Virus record (IMG/VR): IMGVR_UViG_3300040801_003999
Coordinates: 64,001-128,000 of that record
DNA from: a virus
Length of the DNA stretch: 64,000 bases
Direction: 5' to 3' (one strand)
Shown: one piece after another, positions 25,079 to 33,560 of the stretch
How positions within the stretch are numbered: the stretch's first letter is position 1
How the letters are laid out: every line of letters starts with the position of its first letter
Program-made: the position numbers and the translations under genes
Notes under the pieces: generated by a model
Told to the model about the DNA's origin: nothing
Seen by the model: only the letters and a program-made list of their open reading frames with translations
The model's database searches: none

Positions 25079-25895
25079 TATCGTATTCCCTCACAAGATT
25101 TTGAATTTTTAAAATATTTTGCAGCATTTCAACATCTAGCTCTCTAGTTTTCATCTCCTCAAGAAAATCGAGCACTTCTTCAGTCTTTTCGACCATGTTA
25201 TCGTCCTCAGTTACTTCTTTCATATCTAGAGATTCGACAACTCTCTTCTTCAATCTTTTTAATTCATCATTTAAAAAGACTTTCAAGCTCGCACCAGCGT
25301 CAATGTCAGAAAAAATGTAATTTTCCAATAGGGCTTTCTGTTCTTCGTACAATGACTGTCCATAAAATTCATTAAATCTTTGAATGTAAGCATTATATTC
25401 GATCTCGTCGAGTGTTTCGACTTTGGCTTCATTCAGCTTCTTCCTCGGCCGAGTCATAAATGCAACAACACTCTCCTCCAGAACTACTTTATCGCGACCT
25501 TCAGCACTTTTATTGTTGAAAATTTGATAAACACTTGCCATCTCTCTAAAACTTGGGACGAAATGATCGAAAATTTCGCTGGAGATGTTGTTATGCATCT
25601 CAGACAAGAGTTTGGTTTGTTCGTTAAATAATTTCTTTTCATCAACGCGAGCGGACCTGTATCGCCTAACTTCTTCTAGGACTTTATCAGCTTGGCGAGA
25701 CGAAACTCCGTGTGTATCCAAGATATCCATGTAGCATTTAAGATCTTTCTGTAACTCTGTTCCTTTTTTAAAATACTCCTTGAGCACCTTAACTACTTTC
25801 TGCCTGTCTTTGTTTTCATAAGATCTTTTGGCGATCTCTTTCGTCAGAACTTGAAAAAGAAAAGCGGTATTTCTCTTCTTATTGTGATTATTCAT
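25068..25895 (-). CDS. Conserved helical head-operon protein
   Basis: This protein of 275 residues starts at the ATG at 25895 (MNNHNKKRN); the GTG nine bases earlier is too close to the GGAG site. It is almost wholly helical and charged: KEIAKRSYENKDRQKVVKVL and LNDELKRLKKRVVESLDM, ending LQNILKIQNLVREYDNG. The start lies within the end of the portal gene. Possible prohead core or portal-associated assembly factor, inferred from location only; no known family is recognised. Confidence 0.5.
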   Translation of the reverse strand: MNNHNKKRNTAFLFQVLTKEIAKRSYENKDRQKVVKVLKEYFKKGTELQKDLKCYMDILDTHGVSSRQADKVLEEVRRYRSARVDEKKLFNEQTKLLSEMHNNISSEIFDHFVPSFREMASVYQIFNNKSAEGRDKVVLEESVVAFMTRPRKKLNEAKVETLDEIEYNAYIQRFNEFYGQSLYEEQKALLENYIFSDIDAGASLKVFLNDELKRLKKRVVESLDMKEVTEDDNMVEKTEEVLDFLEEMKTRELDVEMLQNILKIQNLVREYDNGD

Positions 25896-27846
25896 CTCCA
25901 ACACTCTCCTTGTCTAAATGTAACTTAAGCGATTCAATCATCAGTTTGGACTTTTCGTTTAAAATCTTTCTTCTTTCGTCTTTTTCTTCTGCTCGTTCTT
26001 CATAGCCAAAGATATCCGACAGAATCCTGTCTTCGTTTTCATTGATTATGCCAGAACTTAGAGAATTAAAGCCCATATTCGGGAAAACATTTCGGCGGGT
26101 AGAAGTTCCTTTTTCTTTTTTGTATTTTGAATTCATATGCCTCTTGCGAGCCCCCATATTTCTTTTGTCTGTTGTAACCGGCCGATATTTCTTTCCTTTA
26201 GAACGAGGGGTTGTGTACTCATCGCGCTTCCCGCTCGGCGTGGCGAGCAAATCACCCTCCTCGAAATCACCTTCGTCGCCGGCTTCATCGCCTAAATCCG
26301 TATCGGCTTCAAGATCTGCATCTAAATCTTCAATGCTGTCATCCAAATCTCCGATACTATCGTCCAGACCGCCAAGGCCACCTGTGTCTCCAATATCGCC
26401 CGCTGCAATCTGATCTAACATGGCATCAAACTTGGCGTCCTGTATTTTTTCGCGCTGAATTCTGATAATCTCTTCTTCGGAAAGGCCGAAAATTTTATCA
26501 TAAACCCATCGCTTAGAGAAAAACTGCTCTGAAATCGAATTTGCGGCATCAATTTTAGTCCGCCAAGTCTCAAGTTCCTGCAAATCCGCAATCTTAGAGG
26601 GGTTATTCAAACTAAGCTCGAAATTAGCTATGTCTTCTTTGGGATAACCCAAAACAAAAAGATGGATTTGGGCTAATTTTGTCAATTCTGAAACAAGAGA
26701 TTGTTGCAAACGCATAATTGTGCGAGCAAAACGAATGTCTTTTTGTGCTAGAGTTGAATCTGCGTCTGAGCCGTCTTGTCCCCTTGAAAGATATGCTTGA
26801 GGGATTTTAAGAGACGTAACGAGCTTATCTTTAAAATATTGAATATCATCAATATCGCCGGTATATGTACCACCGGGCAGCGTTTCAACTTTCGTATTGG
26901 TGTTTCCTCTAATTGGAATGAAATAGTCTTCATCGACAGAGAAAGGATTGTATCTTAAATCAACTCGACCGGTATCTTCATCAACAATTTGGTGCCGTTT
27001 CATGTTTGTGATAATCTTTTGCATGAACTGTTCAACGTTCTGTGGATCAACATTACCAACGTCGATATAAAAGACTCGGCGCTCTGGAGATCTGACAATG
27101 CGGTATGCCATCACCGTATCTTCCAGCAGCGTTAATTGCCTCCAAGCTCGGCGAGCAGGTTCTAAAACAGATGTGCCATATGGTGCGTATTTGTCGTTTG
27201 CATTGATTCTAAAATGTAGAATCTGCCAAGCTTCGTATGTTTGGCCTGCCGAGTTCCATTGGTATTGAACATAGTTCGGGTTTGTCTGATCTTCTCCTTC
27301 TAGTCTTTCAATCTGCTCCATAGGCAAACCATAAACGGACGTTACGCCGTCAGAAGGATCGATGTCCGCATAGGCCATAAAGTCGCCATACTTACACATA
27401 GTACGAGCCCAACCATGCAGATTTTCTTCGATACCAATTGTGTCATAGAAAAATGACTCAAGGATAACTCGAATCTCTTCATTTTTTGAAGAGATATTCA
27501 AAACAGGCCGTATGGCTGTGGACGTAGTCATCTCATCAGCATAGCTATCCAGCGCGGCTGCGATGAGAGGCTCGTACTCCATCTGGTCGAATTCTCGATA
27601 CCTTTCAGCCCTATTTTGATTTTGGATTCGTTGATGTTGAATCTGTTCAAATGGATTAAAGGAGGTCTTTTGAAATGTTTGACCCGTAACCGATTTAAAC
27701 CGAGAGCTGTAATTGTTGAGATGTGAGCGTCGGAGCTTGCGGTAGTTTTGCCTTCTTCTGGTTGTCAGAGGACCAGAAAACACTCTAGTTAATTTCTTAA
27801 ATAGAGTTGTGTTTTCATTTTTTGGATTTCTGTTCTTATCTGCCAT
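25888..27846 (-). CDS. Portal vertex protein (gp20-like)
   Basis: This 652-residue protein has the gp20 pattern: REFDQMEYEPLIAAALDSYA near residue 85, HGWARTMCKYGDFMAYADID, LHFRINANDKYAPYGTSVLE and VMAYRIVRSPERRVFYIDVG, then DDIQYFKDKLVTSLKIPQAY and DIRFARTIMRLQQSLVSELT. Twelve copies would form the head vertex through which DNA enters and on which the prohead nucleates. The C-terminal 150 residues are an added acidic Gly/Asp/Glu repeat region (DDSIGDLDDSIEDLDADLEA) followed by a basic stretch; T4 gp20 (524 residues) lacks this. It lies directly after terminase. Confidence 0.92.
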   Translation of the reverse strand: MADKNRNPKNENTTLFKKLTRVFSGPLTTRRRQNYRKLRRSHLNNYSSRFKSVTGQTFQKTSFNPFEQIQHQRIQNQNRAERYREFDQMEYEPLIAAALDSYADEMTTSTAIRPVLNISSKNEEIRVILESFFYDTIGIEENLHGWARTMCKYGDFMAYADIDPSDGVTSVYGLPMEQIERLEGEDQTNPNYVQYQWNSAGQTYEAWQILHFRINANDKYAPYGTSVLEPARRAWRQLTLLEDTVMAYRIVRSPERRVFYIDVGNVDPQNVEQFMQKIITNMKRHQIVDEDTGRVDLRYNPFSVDEDYFIPIRGNTNTKVETLPGGTYTGDIDDIQYFKDKLVTSLKIPQAYLSRGQDGSDADSTLAQKDIRFARTIMRLQQSLVSELTKLAQIHLFVLGYPKEDIANFELSLNNPSKIADLQELETWRTKIDAANSISEQFFSKRWVYDKIFGLSEEEIIRIQREKIQDAKFDAMLDQIAAGDIGDTGGLGGLDDSIGDLDDSIEDLDADLEADTDLGDEAGDEGDFEEGDLLATPSGKRDEYTTPRSKGKKYRPVTTDKRNMGARKRHMNSKYKKEKGTSTRRNVFPNMGFNSLSSGIINENEDRILSDIFGYEERAEEKDERRKILNEKSKLMIESLKLHLDKESVGDE

Positions 27847-27850
27847 TCAA

Positions 27851-29491
27851 TTATCCTTTAAGAAGCGCGGAATATTTTAGATACTCTTCTCTTTTTTGCA
27901 TTAAAGATTTCTTTTCTCTGTTGAGATAAGGCCCTGTCGAGAAATCTTTCGAAGTTTGAACGGAGGCATCCCAAACTTTTGACTGTTTGTATATAGAAGA
28001 GAGCATTTGTTCTGTATATTGATTTTCTCTTACTTTTTCTTTCAAGGCTGTATCTCTAATCCAACAGGCGATAGCGAAGGCGATTACAAGATCATCATTT
28101 TTGCCCGTAATTGCCTCGACCTTCGAGCCGTTCCAGATAAAAGTAGTCAATTCATTATACAGCCTATATGATCTTATGTTAATTTTTTTATTTCGAATAT
28201 ACTCTTCCAGCTTTGCAACAATCAAAGGTCTCGTCCTTGAAGAGTTATTGAAGCCGGGCTTGGCAGAAGAATTGAACTCCGCGTCAATACTAGAAATATA
28301 TTCGCCTTTAGAATCAGCATAATAAATATTCGGATAATTCATATTCTGCAACTCGTTGATTACAGTCAATCCGATTGTGTTATTCTCAATTACCATCATA
28401 GGAAAACCATAATCTTCGCCGATAGAGTAGAGAAGATTCGCAAACATATCGTAACTTAGTTTTCCTTGGTATTCCGCGACCTGTTCATTTGTAGTTGCAT
28501 CAATAACTTGTGCTGTTGAGTAGTCCCTGCCATCGCCGCGAGCAACGTCGGCTGTTATAACATAGGTGTGACCATCAATTTGTTGTCTCCAAATCCAATA
28601 ATTTCGATCCATAAACGAGCGCCATGTAGGCTCCTTAATCAAGCGGCCAGCGCGCGAAGGGTCCGGATCTTTTGCTTGGAGAATTTTTTCGATACGGTCG
28701 AGGTCATCGGGGTCAATAAGAGTATCGCCCGAAGCATTGAAGGAACACAGAAGCTCTTGGGCAATAGCCCGGCGTTCCATATCCTTTGTCTCTTCATCAA
28801 ACCATTCTTGATCTCGTTCAGGATGGACATCCCAATTTAAGCGAGTTAGTTTGAAATTGTTCGTACCAGATTCAGCGCCCATGCAAATTTCATGAAACCA
28901 ATTGCCGACACCATTGGGCGTCGAAATAGCAATACAACGACCACCGGTCGACAGAGTCGGCTTCAGACCCGTCCATAGACCATTAGGACCTCCGAGTTTT
29001 TCAACGTGAGCAGCCTCGTCAATAATAAGCATCGAAAGAGCTTCTGAACGACCAGCGGTGGAACTTGTTGATTCTGCTTTGATCCACGAGCCGTTTTTTA
29101 ACTCAAAATGACTTTCGTTGTTTTTCTCAACTCCAGAAAGAGCTTTAAAAAAACTGGGGAGGTGTTGATAAATCTTCTTGACTTTCAATACAAGGTTGGC
29201 CGCTGTTCCTTGTTTTGTTGCAACAACCAAAATTTTGCGATTTCGACGAAAAAGCATCATCCAACAGACATAAGCGGATGTCAGGGTCGAAATGCCAAGC
29301 TGTCTTGCTTTAAGAACAACATTGAATCTGTTTGCGACAAAGCTCTTTACGACACCATCTTGAAATGCGAATGTGCTAAAAGGAATAAGGCCCTTAATTG
29401 GATGTTCTATTCTACAATAGTTGTTGATAAAATAGAGAGGATTGCGGGCGCATTTGTCAATCTCTTTTTTTATCTTACTTCTCGAAGGCAT
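27851..29491 (-). CDS. Terminase large subunit (gp17-like)
   Basis: A 546-residue DNA packaging motor. The ATPase half has a Walker A-like KARQLGIST (61-69), Walker B MLIIDEA (154-160) and coupling motif ISTPNG (189-194). The nuclease half has the acidic TADVARGDGRDYS with D315, then MVIENN and KNDDLVIAFAIA, matching the RNase H-like triad. It docks on the portal, encoded four bases downstream. No small terminase was recognised in the window. The only close ATG (29491) abuts a terminator T-run, and its GGAG site lies in the terminator stem (see terminator entry). Confidence 0.95.
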   Translation of the reverse strand: MPSRSKIKKEIDKCARNPLYFINNYCRIEHPIKGLIPFSTFAFQDGVVKSFVANRFNVVLKARQLGISTLTSAYVCWMMLFRRNRKILVVATKQGTAANLVLKVKKIYQHLPSFFKALSGVEKNNESHFELKNGSWIKAESTSSTAGRSEALSMLIIDEAAHVEKLGGPNGLWTGLKPTLSTGGRCIAISTPNGVGNWFHEICMGAESGTNNFKLTRLNWDVHPERDQEWFDEETKDMERRAIAQELLCSFNASGDTLIDPDDLDRIEKILQAKDPDPSRAGRLIKEPTWRSFMDRNYWIWRQQIDGHTYVITADVARGDGRDYSTAQVIDATTNEQVAEYQGKLSYDMFANLLYSIGEDYGFPMMVIENNTIGLTVINELQNMNYPNIYYADSKGEYISSIDAEFNSSAKPGFNNSSRTRPLIVAKLEEYIRNKKINIRSYRLYNELTTFIWNGSKVEAITGKNDDLVIAFAIACWIRDTALKEKVRENQYTEQMLSSIYKQSKVWDASVQTSKDFSTGPYLNREKKSLMQKREEYLKYSALLKG

Positions 29492-29538
29492 AAAAAAACT
29501 CCGCTAATTAGATTTGTTCCATCATAATTAGCGGAGTT
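29492..29538 (-). terminator. Terminator hairpin overlapping the terminase ribosome binding site
   Basis: On the minus strand, AACTCCGCTAATTA and TAATTAGCGGAGTT form a perfect 14-base-pair stem with a 14-base loop, followed by seven T residues that end at the terminase ATG. The GGAG in the 3' arm is the only Shine-Dalgarno sequence for terminase, seven bases from its ATG. The structure should both end upstream transcripts and hide the terminase start in read-through RNA. Confidence 0.9.
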
Positions 29539-29589
29539 GAGTTGCTTTATACTATTTTATTTGCGGTGCTGCTGTTCTATCCCAAACTG

Positions 29590-29646
29590 TTATTCAAATC
29601 TACGCACAAGTGACGCGCCAAGCGCCTCGACTTCTTTTTGATCCAT
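29590..29646 (-). CDS. Possible 18-residue peptide
   Basis: An ATG two bases after the stop of the preceding gene opens a short frame, MDQKEVEALGASLVRRFE, ending in TAA. Close coupling to the upstream stop would allow re-initiation. The remaining gap to the terminase terminator holds nothing else I can see. It may be a leader peptide, a remnant, or chance. Confidence 0.2.
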   Translation of the reverse strand: MDQKEVEALGASLVRRFE

Positions 29647-29648
29647 TT

Positions 29649-30479
29649 TTATGGCACAGGTATTTGGTTAAAGTAAACCGATCTTATGGTCAAGGTTCCA
29701 TTGGCAGACGAATTATTATGAGTCACCCTCCATTCAGGCGTTAGTAGAGTGTTGTTGAAAGATGAGACGCTCCTACTACGACTAGGTGGCGAAGGGTCTG
29801 GTGAAATTCCTGCAAATCTCGCTCTAACTTCATCTGCCTCATCGGGCATACCTCCTATTATAATTATATATCGACCATCCCAATTGTTAGAATAGGATGA
29901 AGTCGTCGTAAATGATTCATTAAGTGATGCTCCTACCAATGTACCGCAAACCACAACCCATGATGAAAAATACTTCATCATACCATAAACAAAATCGCCC
30001 GTTGAAAGATCAGTAAGATAAACGTTAATTCTGTTTTCGTTAATCGATGAACTAAAGCTAGTATTTACTTGAGTTATAAAATGTGTGAACTGGCCGGAGT
30101 TTAAACTTAAGCGAGTATCGAGCTGAACGATAGGACCGCCACCGGAGCGAGTGTCGGAAAACGCAGCGGCGCTTGTGGCCAAAACAGGTCTGCCATCCGA
30201 ATCAAAAGTCAAATCGCTAGCGCTGCCGTTTACCACTGTCCATGCACCCTCTCCCATAATGCCGGCCGGCACTTCTGTTTGTGATAAAATAGGTGGGTGG
30301 AACTCAGCACCATCCCATCTAGATACAATCTCACCGTCGTCTACAAACGCATCTCCAGTCCAAGAAATGCGAATTGTATCACCTGCTAGCAACGAAGCTT
30401 CTAATGCATCATAAACTGTATCAAATTCGATAAATCTAGATGAAGAAGCTGGTCTTATTAATTCTCTTACAAGAGCCAT
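29649..30479 (-). CDS. Hypothetical beta-rich protein, probable virion component
   Basis: This is a 276-residue protein. The N-terminal part (ALEASLLAGDTIRISWTGDA and VDDGEIVSRWDGAEFHPP) looks like a small beta domain often placed at the head of phage fibres. The rest (IVQLDTRLSLNSGQFTHFIT and WDGRYIIIIGGMPDEADEVR) is beta-rich with no catalytic motif. It is the last substantial gene before the terminase terminator. A decoration or fibre-like role is inference; no family is recognised. Confidence 0.45.
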   Translation of the reverse strand: MALVRELIRPASSSRFIEFDTVYDALEASLLAGDTIRISWTGDAFVDDGEIVSRWDGAEFHPPILSQTEVPAGIMGEGAWTVVNGSASDLTFDSDGRPVLATSAAAFSDTRSGGGPIVQLDTRLSLNSGQFTHFITQVNTSFSSSINENRINVYLTDLSTGDFVYGMMKYFSSWVVVCGTLVGASLNESFTTTSSYSNNWDGRYIIIIGGMPDEADEVRARFAGISPDPSPPSRSRSVSSFNNTLLTPEWRVTHNNSSANGTLTIRSVYFNQIPVP

Positions 30480-30519
30480 ATTTTCTCAAGCCATTCGTCA
30501 ACATACCGCAGAACGGTCG

Positions 30520-30921
30520 TTATACACTTCCGGTTGCTGTTGCCTTTGCAATATAGATATCGTATGAACCACCACCCGAGCCGGTCGCGAAAGAAGACAT
30601 GTTTATAAAGATCTCTTCAACGCCCGATGTATCAACTTGCTGTGTCCAGTTGTAATTTATATTCGTTCGTTCACTTTGGTCAACTCGACTAAACTCATCT
30701 CGGCCCGTATAGCGATAGTAAATATTGAATGTTCCAGTTGCATTTAAATTAAAATCAACACAAATCTTAGAAAGCTGCGAATCTGCGACCGATGTCCCGC
30801 TGCCGGCTGTCGGGACGGTGTTAGCAACTGTCCCAGATTCGCTTTGCGTAAGCCATAGAAGATAACGACCAGCTTTATAACCGGCCAGTTGTTCAAGACT
30901 GGCTGTTGCTGCGGTGCTCAT
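30520..30921 (-). CDS. Small beta-rich hypothetical protein
   Basis: This 133-residue protein is Ser/Thr/Gly-rich with alternating beta pattern (FNIYYRYTGRDEFSRV; SGVEEIFINMSSFATGSGG). The ATG overlaps the stop of the upstream gene as TAATG. Composition suits a virion surface protein, such as a capsid decoration protein, but there is no direct evidence. No signal peptide. Confidence 0.45.
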   Translation of the reverse strand: MSTAATASLEQLAGYKAGRYLLWLTQSESGTVANTVPTAGSGTSVADSQLSKICVDFNLNATGTFNIYYRYTGRDEFSRVDQSERTNINYNWTQQVDTSGVEEIFINMSSFATGSGGGSYDIYIAKATATGSV

Positions 30922-31268
30922 TAGCTATTTATCTCCACGTCATCCTTGGACGTGTTCGGATCGCCCATCGGGTTATTTAGTATATTTTTCAATGCCTGCT
31001 TGACAGGATTCATGGCTGCCTTTGCGCCCATGATATCGCCCTCTTTACTTTTTTCAATATAAACTTCAACAATATCATCTAGACCGATTTTTTCCATAAT
31101 CGGAAAAAGCACGCTAAGTTTTGTTATATCAACAGGAATCCCGTCGTGTTTTCTAAAATAAACTCGAAGAAGTTCTTCCGCCTCTTGAGCAGAAATCGCA
31201 GATACTCGATTCTCTTGGATTCTTGACAAGCCCTCTCTGATCAACTCTCTAATTTTTTCTTTATTCAT
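30921..31268 (-). CDS. Small conserved helical protein
   Basis: This protein of about 115 residues starts at the ATG at 31268 (an ATG at 31274 is also possible). It is helical and charged, opening MNKEKIRELIREGLSRIQEN, a pattern common at the N-terminus of small structural proteins in large environmental phages. The middle has PIMEKIGLDDIVEVYIEKSK. It overlaps the neighbouring genes at both ends. Function unknown. Confidence 0.4.
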   Translation of the reverse strand: MNKEKIRELIREGLSRIQENRVSAISAQEAEELLRVYFRKHDGIPVDITKLSVLFPIMEKIGLDDIVEVYIEKSKEGDIMGAKAAMNPVKQALKNILNNPMGDPNTSKDDVEINS

Positions 31269-31779
31269 GATCATTCTTAATAAAGTTTCTAAATTTTACA
31301 ACGTGACTATTAGACTCCATCAACTCAATGTCGTCGACGATCTTCTCTCTCTCTGACTTGATATCATCATTTTCGAGCTTAATATTGCCAATCTCATAGG
31401 CCTTCTTGGCCAATACCATAGACCGCTTGTTCGAAAGGTTTTGAAAAATAGCTTCCATGTCGCCGGCGTCTTTCAACGTAAGAGACTTCCCCGTCTTGTT
31501 TTTAAACTCTTTCTTAATGAAAGAAGCAAGTTGGGCGAGCATGTTTTCGAGTTCCTGTTCATATTTTTCCTCTTTCGCTTTTTTAAGAGGAACCTGTCTG
31601 TTGTATGCAATTGTGAGAATATTCCCAGTCACAGACACCTTAAAGCCATCGATGACTCTAGAATCTGTAATCTTATTGCCTTCGTCGCGTTCGAGACCAG
31701 CCTCTTTTCCATTATAAGGATGGTCCATAGCATCAGTGGCAGCTTGATGAATTGCGGCAACTATATCAGTGATTGTCAT
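31261..31779 (-). CDS. Conserved hypothetical protein
   Basis: This protein of 172 residues starts at the ATG at 31779 (MTITDIVAAIHQAATDAMD), which has a GGGAG site nine bases upstream; a frame extension to 31851 overlaps the previous gene too far. It is an alpha/beta N-terminal domain followed by a coiled coil (KKAKEEKYEQELENMLAQLA; DDIKSEREKIVDDIELME). No known motif. A structural or head-assembly role is possible given its neighbours, but unproven. Confidence 0.45.
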   Translation of the reverse strand: MTITDIVAAIHQAATDAMDHPYNGKEAGLERDEGNKITDSRVIDGFKVSVTGNILTIAYNRQVPLKKAKEEKYEQELENMLAQLASFIKKEFKNKTGKSLTLKDAGDMEAIFQNLSNKRSMVLAKKAYEIGNIKLENDDIKSEREKIVDDIELMESNSHVVKFRNFIKNDHE

Positions 31780-32164
31780 TCGTTTCTTCTCCCAGATCTG
31801 GTCGCCATCCCGATTCCCATCTCTCCTCTCTATCTTCAACATATTTAACAAAACAAGTTTTGCAACAACTATACTTGATCAAATATGCATCGTCTTGAGG
31901 TTCAAAAAGATATTTTAAACAAACAGGACAGTTCTTTGAAATTTCATTATTAAGTAGTTTTTTTGTTACAGTATATCCTTCTTTTTTTCGTTGGGCTCGC
32001 TGTTTCTGTCGCTCTTTCAACTTTTCGCGGAGTTGAGCGGCTTCTTCCCGATAAGATCTTTCATCTTCCGGTGCCCAGTTTTGATGAGGAGATTCTAAAA
32101 AATCATCTCCATGTTTTTCTCTAAAATGTTTTTCATATTTTGCAATCTCATTCCAATCTTTCAT
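31766..32164 (-). CDS. Zinc-ribbon protein of unknown function
   Basis: This is a 132-residue protein. The first 70 residues are charged and helical (EDERSYREEAAQLREKLKER). Residues 78-110 carry two cysteine groups, CPVC and CCKTC, that could bind zinc, followed by a conserved tail FVKYVEDREERWESGWRP. I recall this tail from phage proteins of unknown function. It overlaps the patatin gene by four bases (ATGA), so it is made with it. Confidence 0.5.
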   Translation of the reverse strand: MKDWNEIAKYEKHFREKHGDDFLESPHQNWAPEDERSYREEAAQLREKLKERQKQRAQRKKEGYTVTKKLLNNEISKNCPVCLKYLFEPQDDAYLIKYSCCKTCFVKYVEDREERWESGWRPDLGEETNDNH

Positions 32165-33018
32165 GATGTTAGTCCGTACTTTGCCACAGCCTCGCCGATG
32201 GCCAAAGACTGCTTTATTTTCTTAGGATCAAAATCCAAACTTGATTTAATTGGCAAGTCATCCAGAGGCCGGTAAACGTTTATATCAATCAATCTCTTAT
32301 CATCATCTCCACAACTATTCCGCAACAATCGGTTGTGAAGTTTTGCAATCTCAATATCATTTTCAATAATTTCAGACATCAAAATATCAATAACTCTTTT
32401 AGCAATTCCAAATACTTTAGGATCCCTATCAGTCATGCGACTTATACCCTTCGGCTGACACATGACCACATCTATTTTTTCCCCCCCTAAATTAATGGCA
32501 TCAGTCAGCGGCGTAATGTTTCTTAGGCCACCATCATAATATGTTTTTCCTTTATATTTAAAAGGGTTAAGAAAAGCCGGAAATGCTGAGGAGGCTTGGA
32601 TAAACCCATGAACTTTCTCGTTCTCCATGTCGTTCAGCACAATCGTGCTATACTTCCCTGTTTGGTGATCAACGACACCAACCGAACAAACGACGTCTTT
32701 AATTAAAGCAGGGCTGATGTTTTCTTTTATTAGTTTCTTAAGGGGAGTGGAGTCATAAATAGAAGACTTCCACAAAACTGACAAGGGCCAAAAAAACCAC
32801 TTTTTATAAACTGATCTATTGTCGATGCTCAACCACATTTTTTTTAAACGCAGGCCGGCTTCGACTTGATTACTGTATTGTGATACGAACGAGCCATTGA
32901 GAGCCCCCACTGAAACACCGCAAATCAAATCATACTTATTTTTTTTCATAAGTTCTTTGATTACACCTGCTTGAAATGAGCCGTATGCACCACCGCCCGA
33001 CAAAACTAAAGCTCTCAT
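32161..33018 (-). CDS. Patatin-like phospholipase
   Basis: This protein of 285 residues starts at the ATG at 33018, which overlaps the upstream stop as TAATG and has an AGGGG site. It has all the patatin signatures: the oxyanion loop GGGAYGSF (8-15), the nucleophile elbow GVSVG with S36, and the catalytic aspartate D162 in YDGGLRN. Patatins are serine/aspartate acyl hydrolases that cleave membrane phospholipids. It has no signal peptide, so it acts in the cytoplasm or at the inner membrane face. Neighbours are membrane and envelope-type proteins, suggesting a part in lysis, membrane remodelling or superinfection control. Confidence 0.88.
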   Translation of the reverse strand: MRALVLSGGGAYGSFQAGVIKELMKKNKYDLICGVSVGALNGSFVSQYSNQVEAGLRLKKMWLSIDNRSVYKKWFFWPLSVLWKSSIYDSTPLKKLIKENISPALIKDVVCSVGVVDHQTGKYSTIVLNDMENEKVHGFIQASSAFPAFLNPFKYKGKTYYDGGLRNITPLTDAINLGGEKIDVVMCQPKGISRMTDRDPKVFGIAKRVIDILMSEIIENDIEIAKLHNRLLRNSCGDDDKRLIDINVYRPLDDLPIKSSLDFDPKKIKQSLAIGEAVAKYGLTS

Positions 33019-33548
33019 TATATTATACCCCTTGCCCTCATCCATTCAATATCGTCTCTTTCAAGTCGATTTGGAAAAAGAGCATGGCAAATATGCAAAC
33101 TTAATTCATAAGCAAGCACGCCAGTATCTAATAATCCATATTCTTCTCTTGGAAAAATTTCGGAATATCTAGCATTCGGCCACGTACGGCCATAAATCCC
33201 TTTTTCTGTGGGTCCTGTTTTGTGAACATAAATATCGACGCCCTTGAGAACATCGTCAGACAAAAGAACGCCCGCTTGTGCAAACTTTGCTAACACCTCT
33301 TTCCAGATAAAATACTCTAAAGTACTCTTATCGGGTATCTCCTCCTCAGAAATAAAAATAAATCTAACGCCATATGGCTTAATAACATAGCTTGGTGCTG
33401 TATTGTGCCAAGCTATTGAGCTAATAAGTACCGTTAATGCCGCAAGAGTATAGACTGTCCAGTGATTAAAAATCACGGCAGCGAAAATTAGAAGAATCAG
33501 AAAGAATGCCGCAGGCAACCACCAACCTCTAAACTTAGACCATTTCAT
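33018..33548 (-). CDS. Membrane protein with degenerate metallopeptidase-like C-terminus
   Basis: This is a 176-residue protein. Two hydrophobic helices occupy residues 8-48 (WWLPAAFFLILLIFAAVIF; YTLAALTVLISSIAW). The soluble C-terminal domain ends TGVLAYELSLHICHALFPNR, then ERDDIEWMRARGI. This resembles the zinc-helix region of small metallopeptidase-like domains, but the HExxH is replaced by YELSLH, so activity is doubtful. It is translationally coupled to the patatin gene. Possible membrane anchor or partner for the lipase; this is inference. Confidence 0.5.
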   Translation of the reverse strand: MKWSKFRGWWLPAAFFLILLIFAAVIFNHWTVYTLAALTVLISSIAWHNTAPSYVIKPYGVRFIFISEEEIPDKSTLEYFIWKEVLAKFAQAGVLLSDDVLKGVDIYVHKTGPTEKGIYGRTWPNARYSEIFPREEYGLLDTGVLAYELSLHICHALFPNRLERDDIEWMRARGII

Positions 33549-33560
33549 ATGTTTAACCTT

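Noticed and set aside
33018-33548. Calling this membrane protein an active zinc metalloprotease
   Set aside because: The position expected for HExxH reads YELSLH, lacking the first histidine, so activity is not supported.
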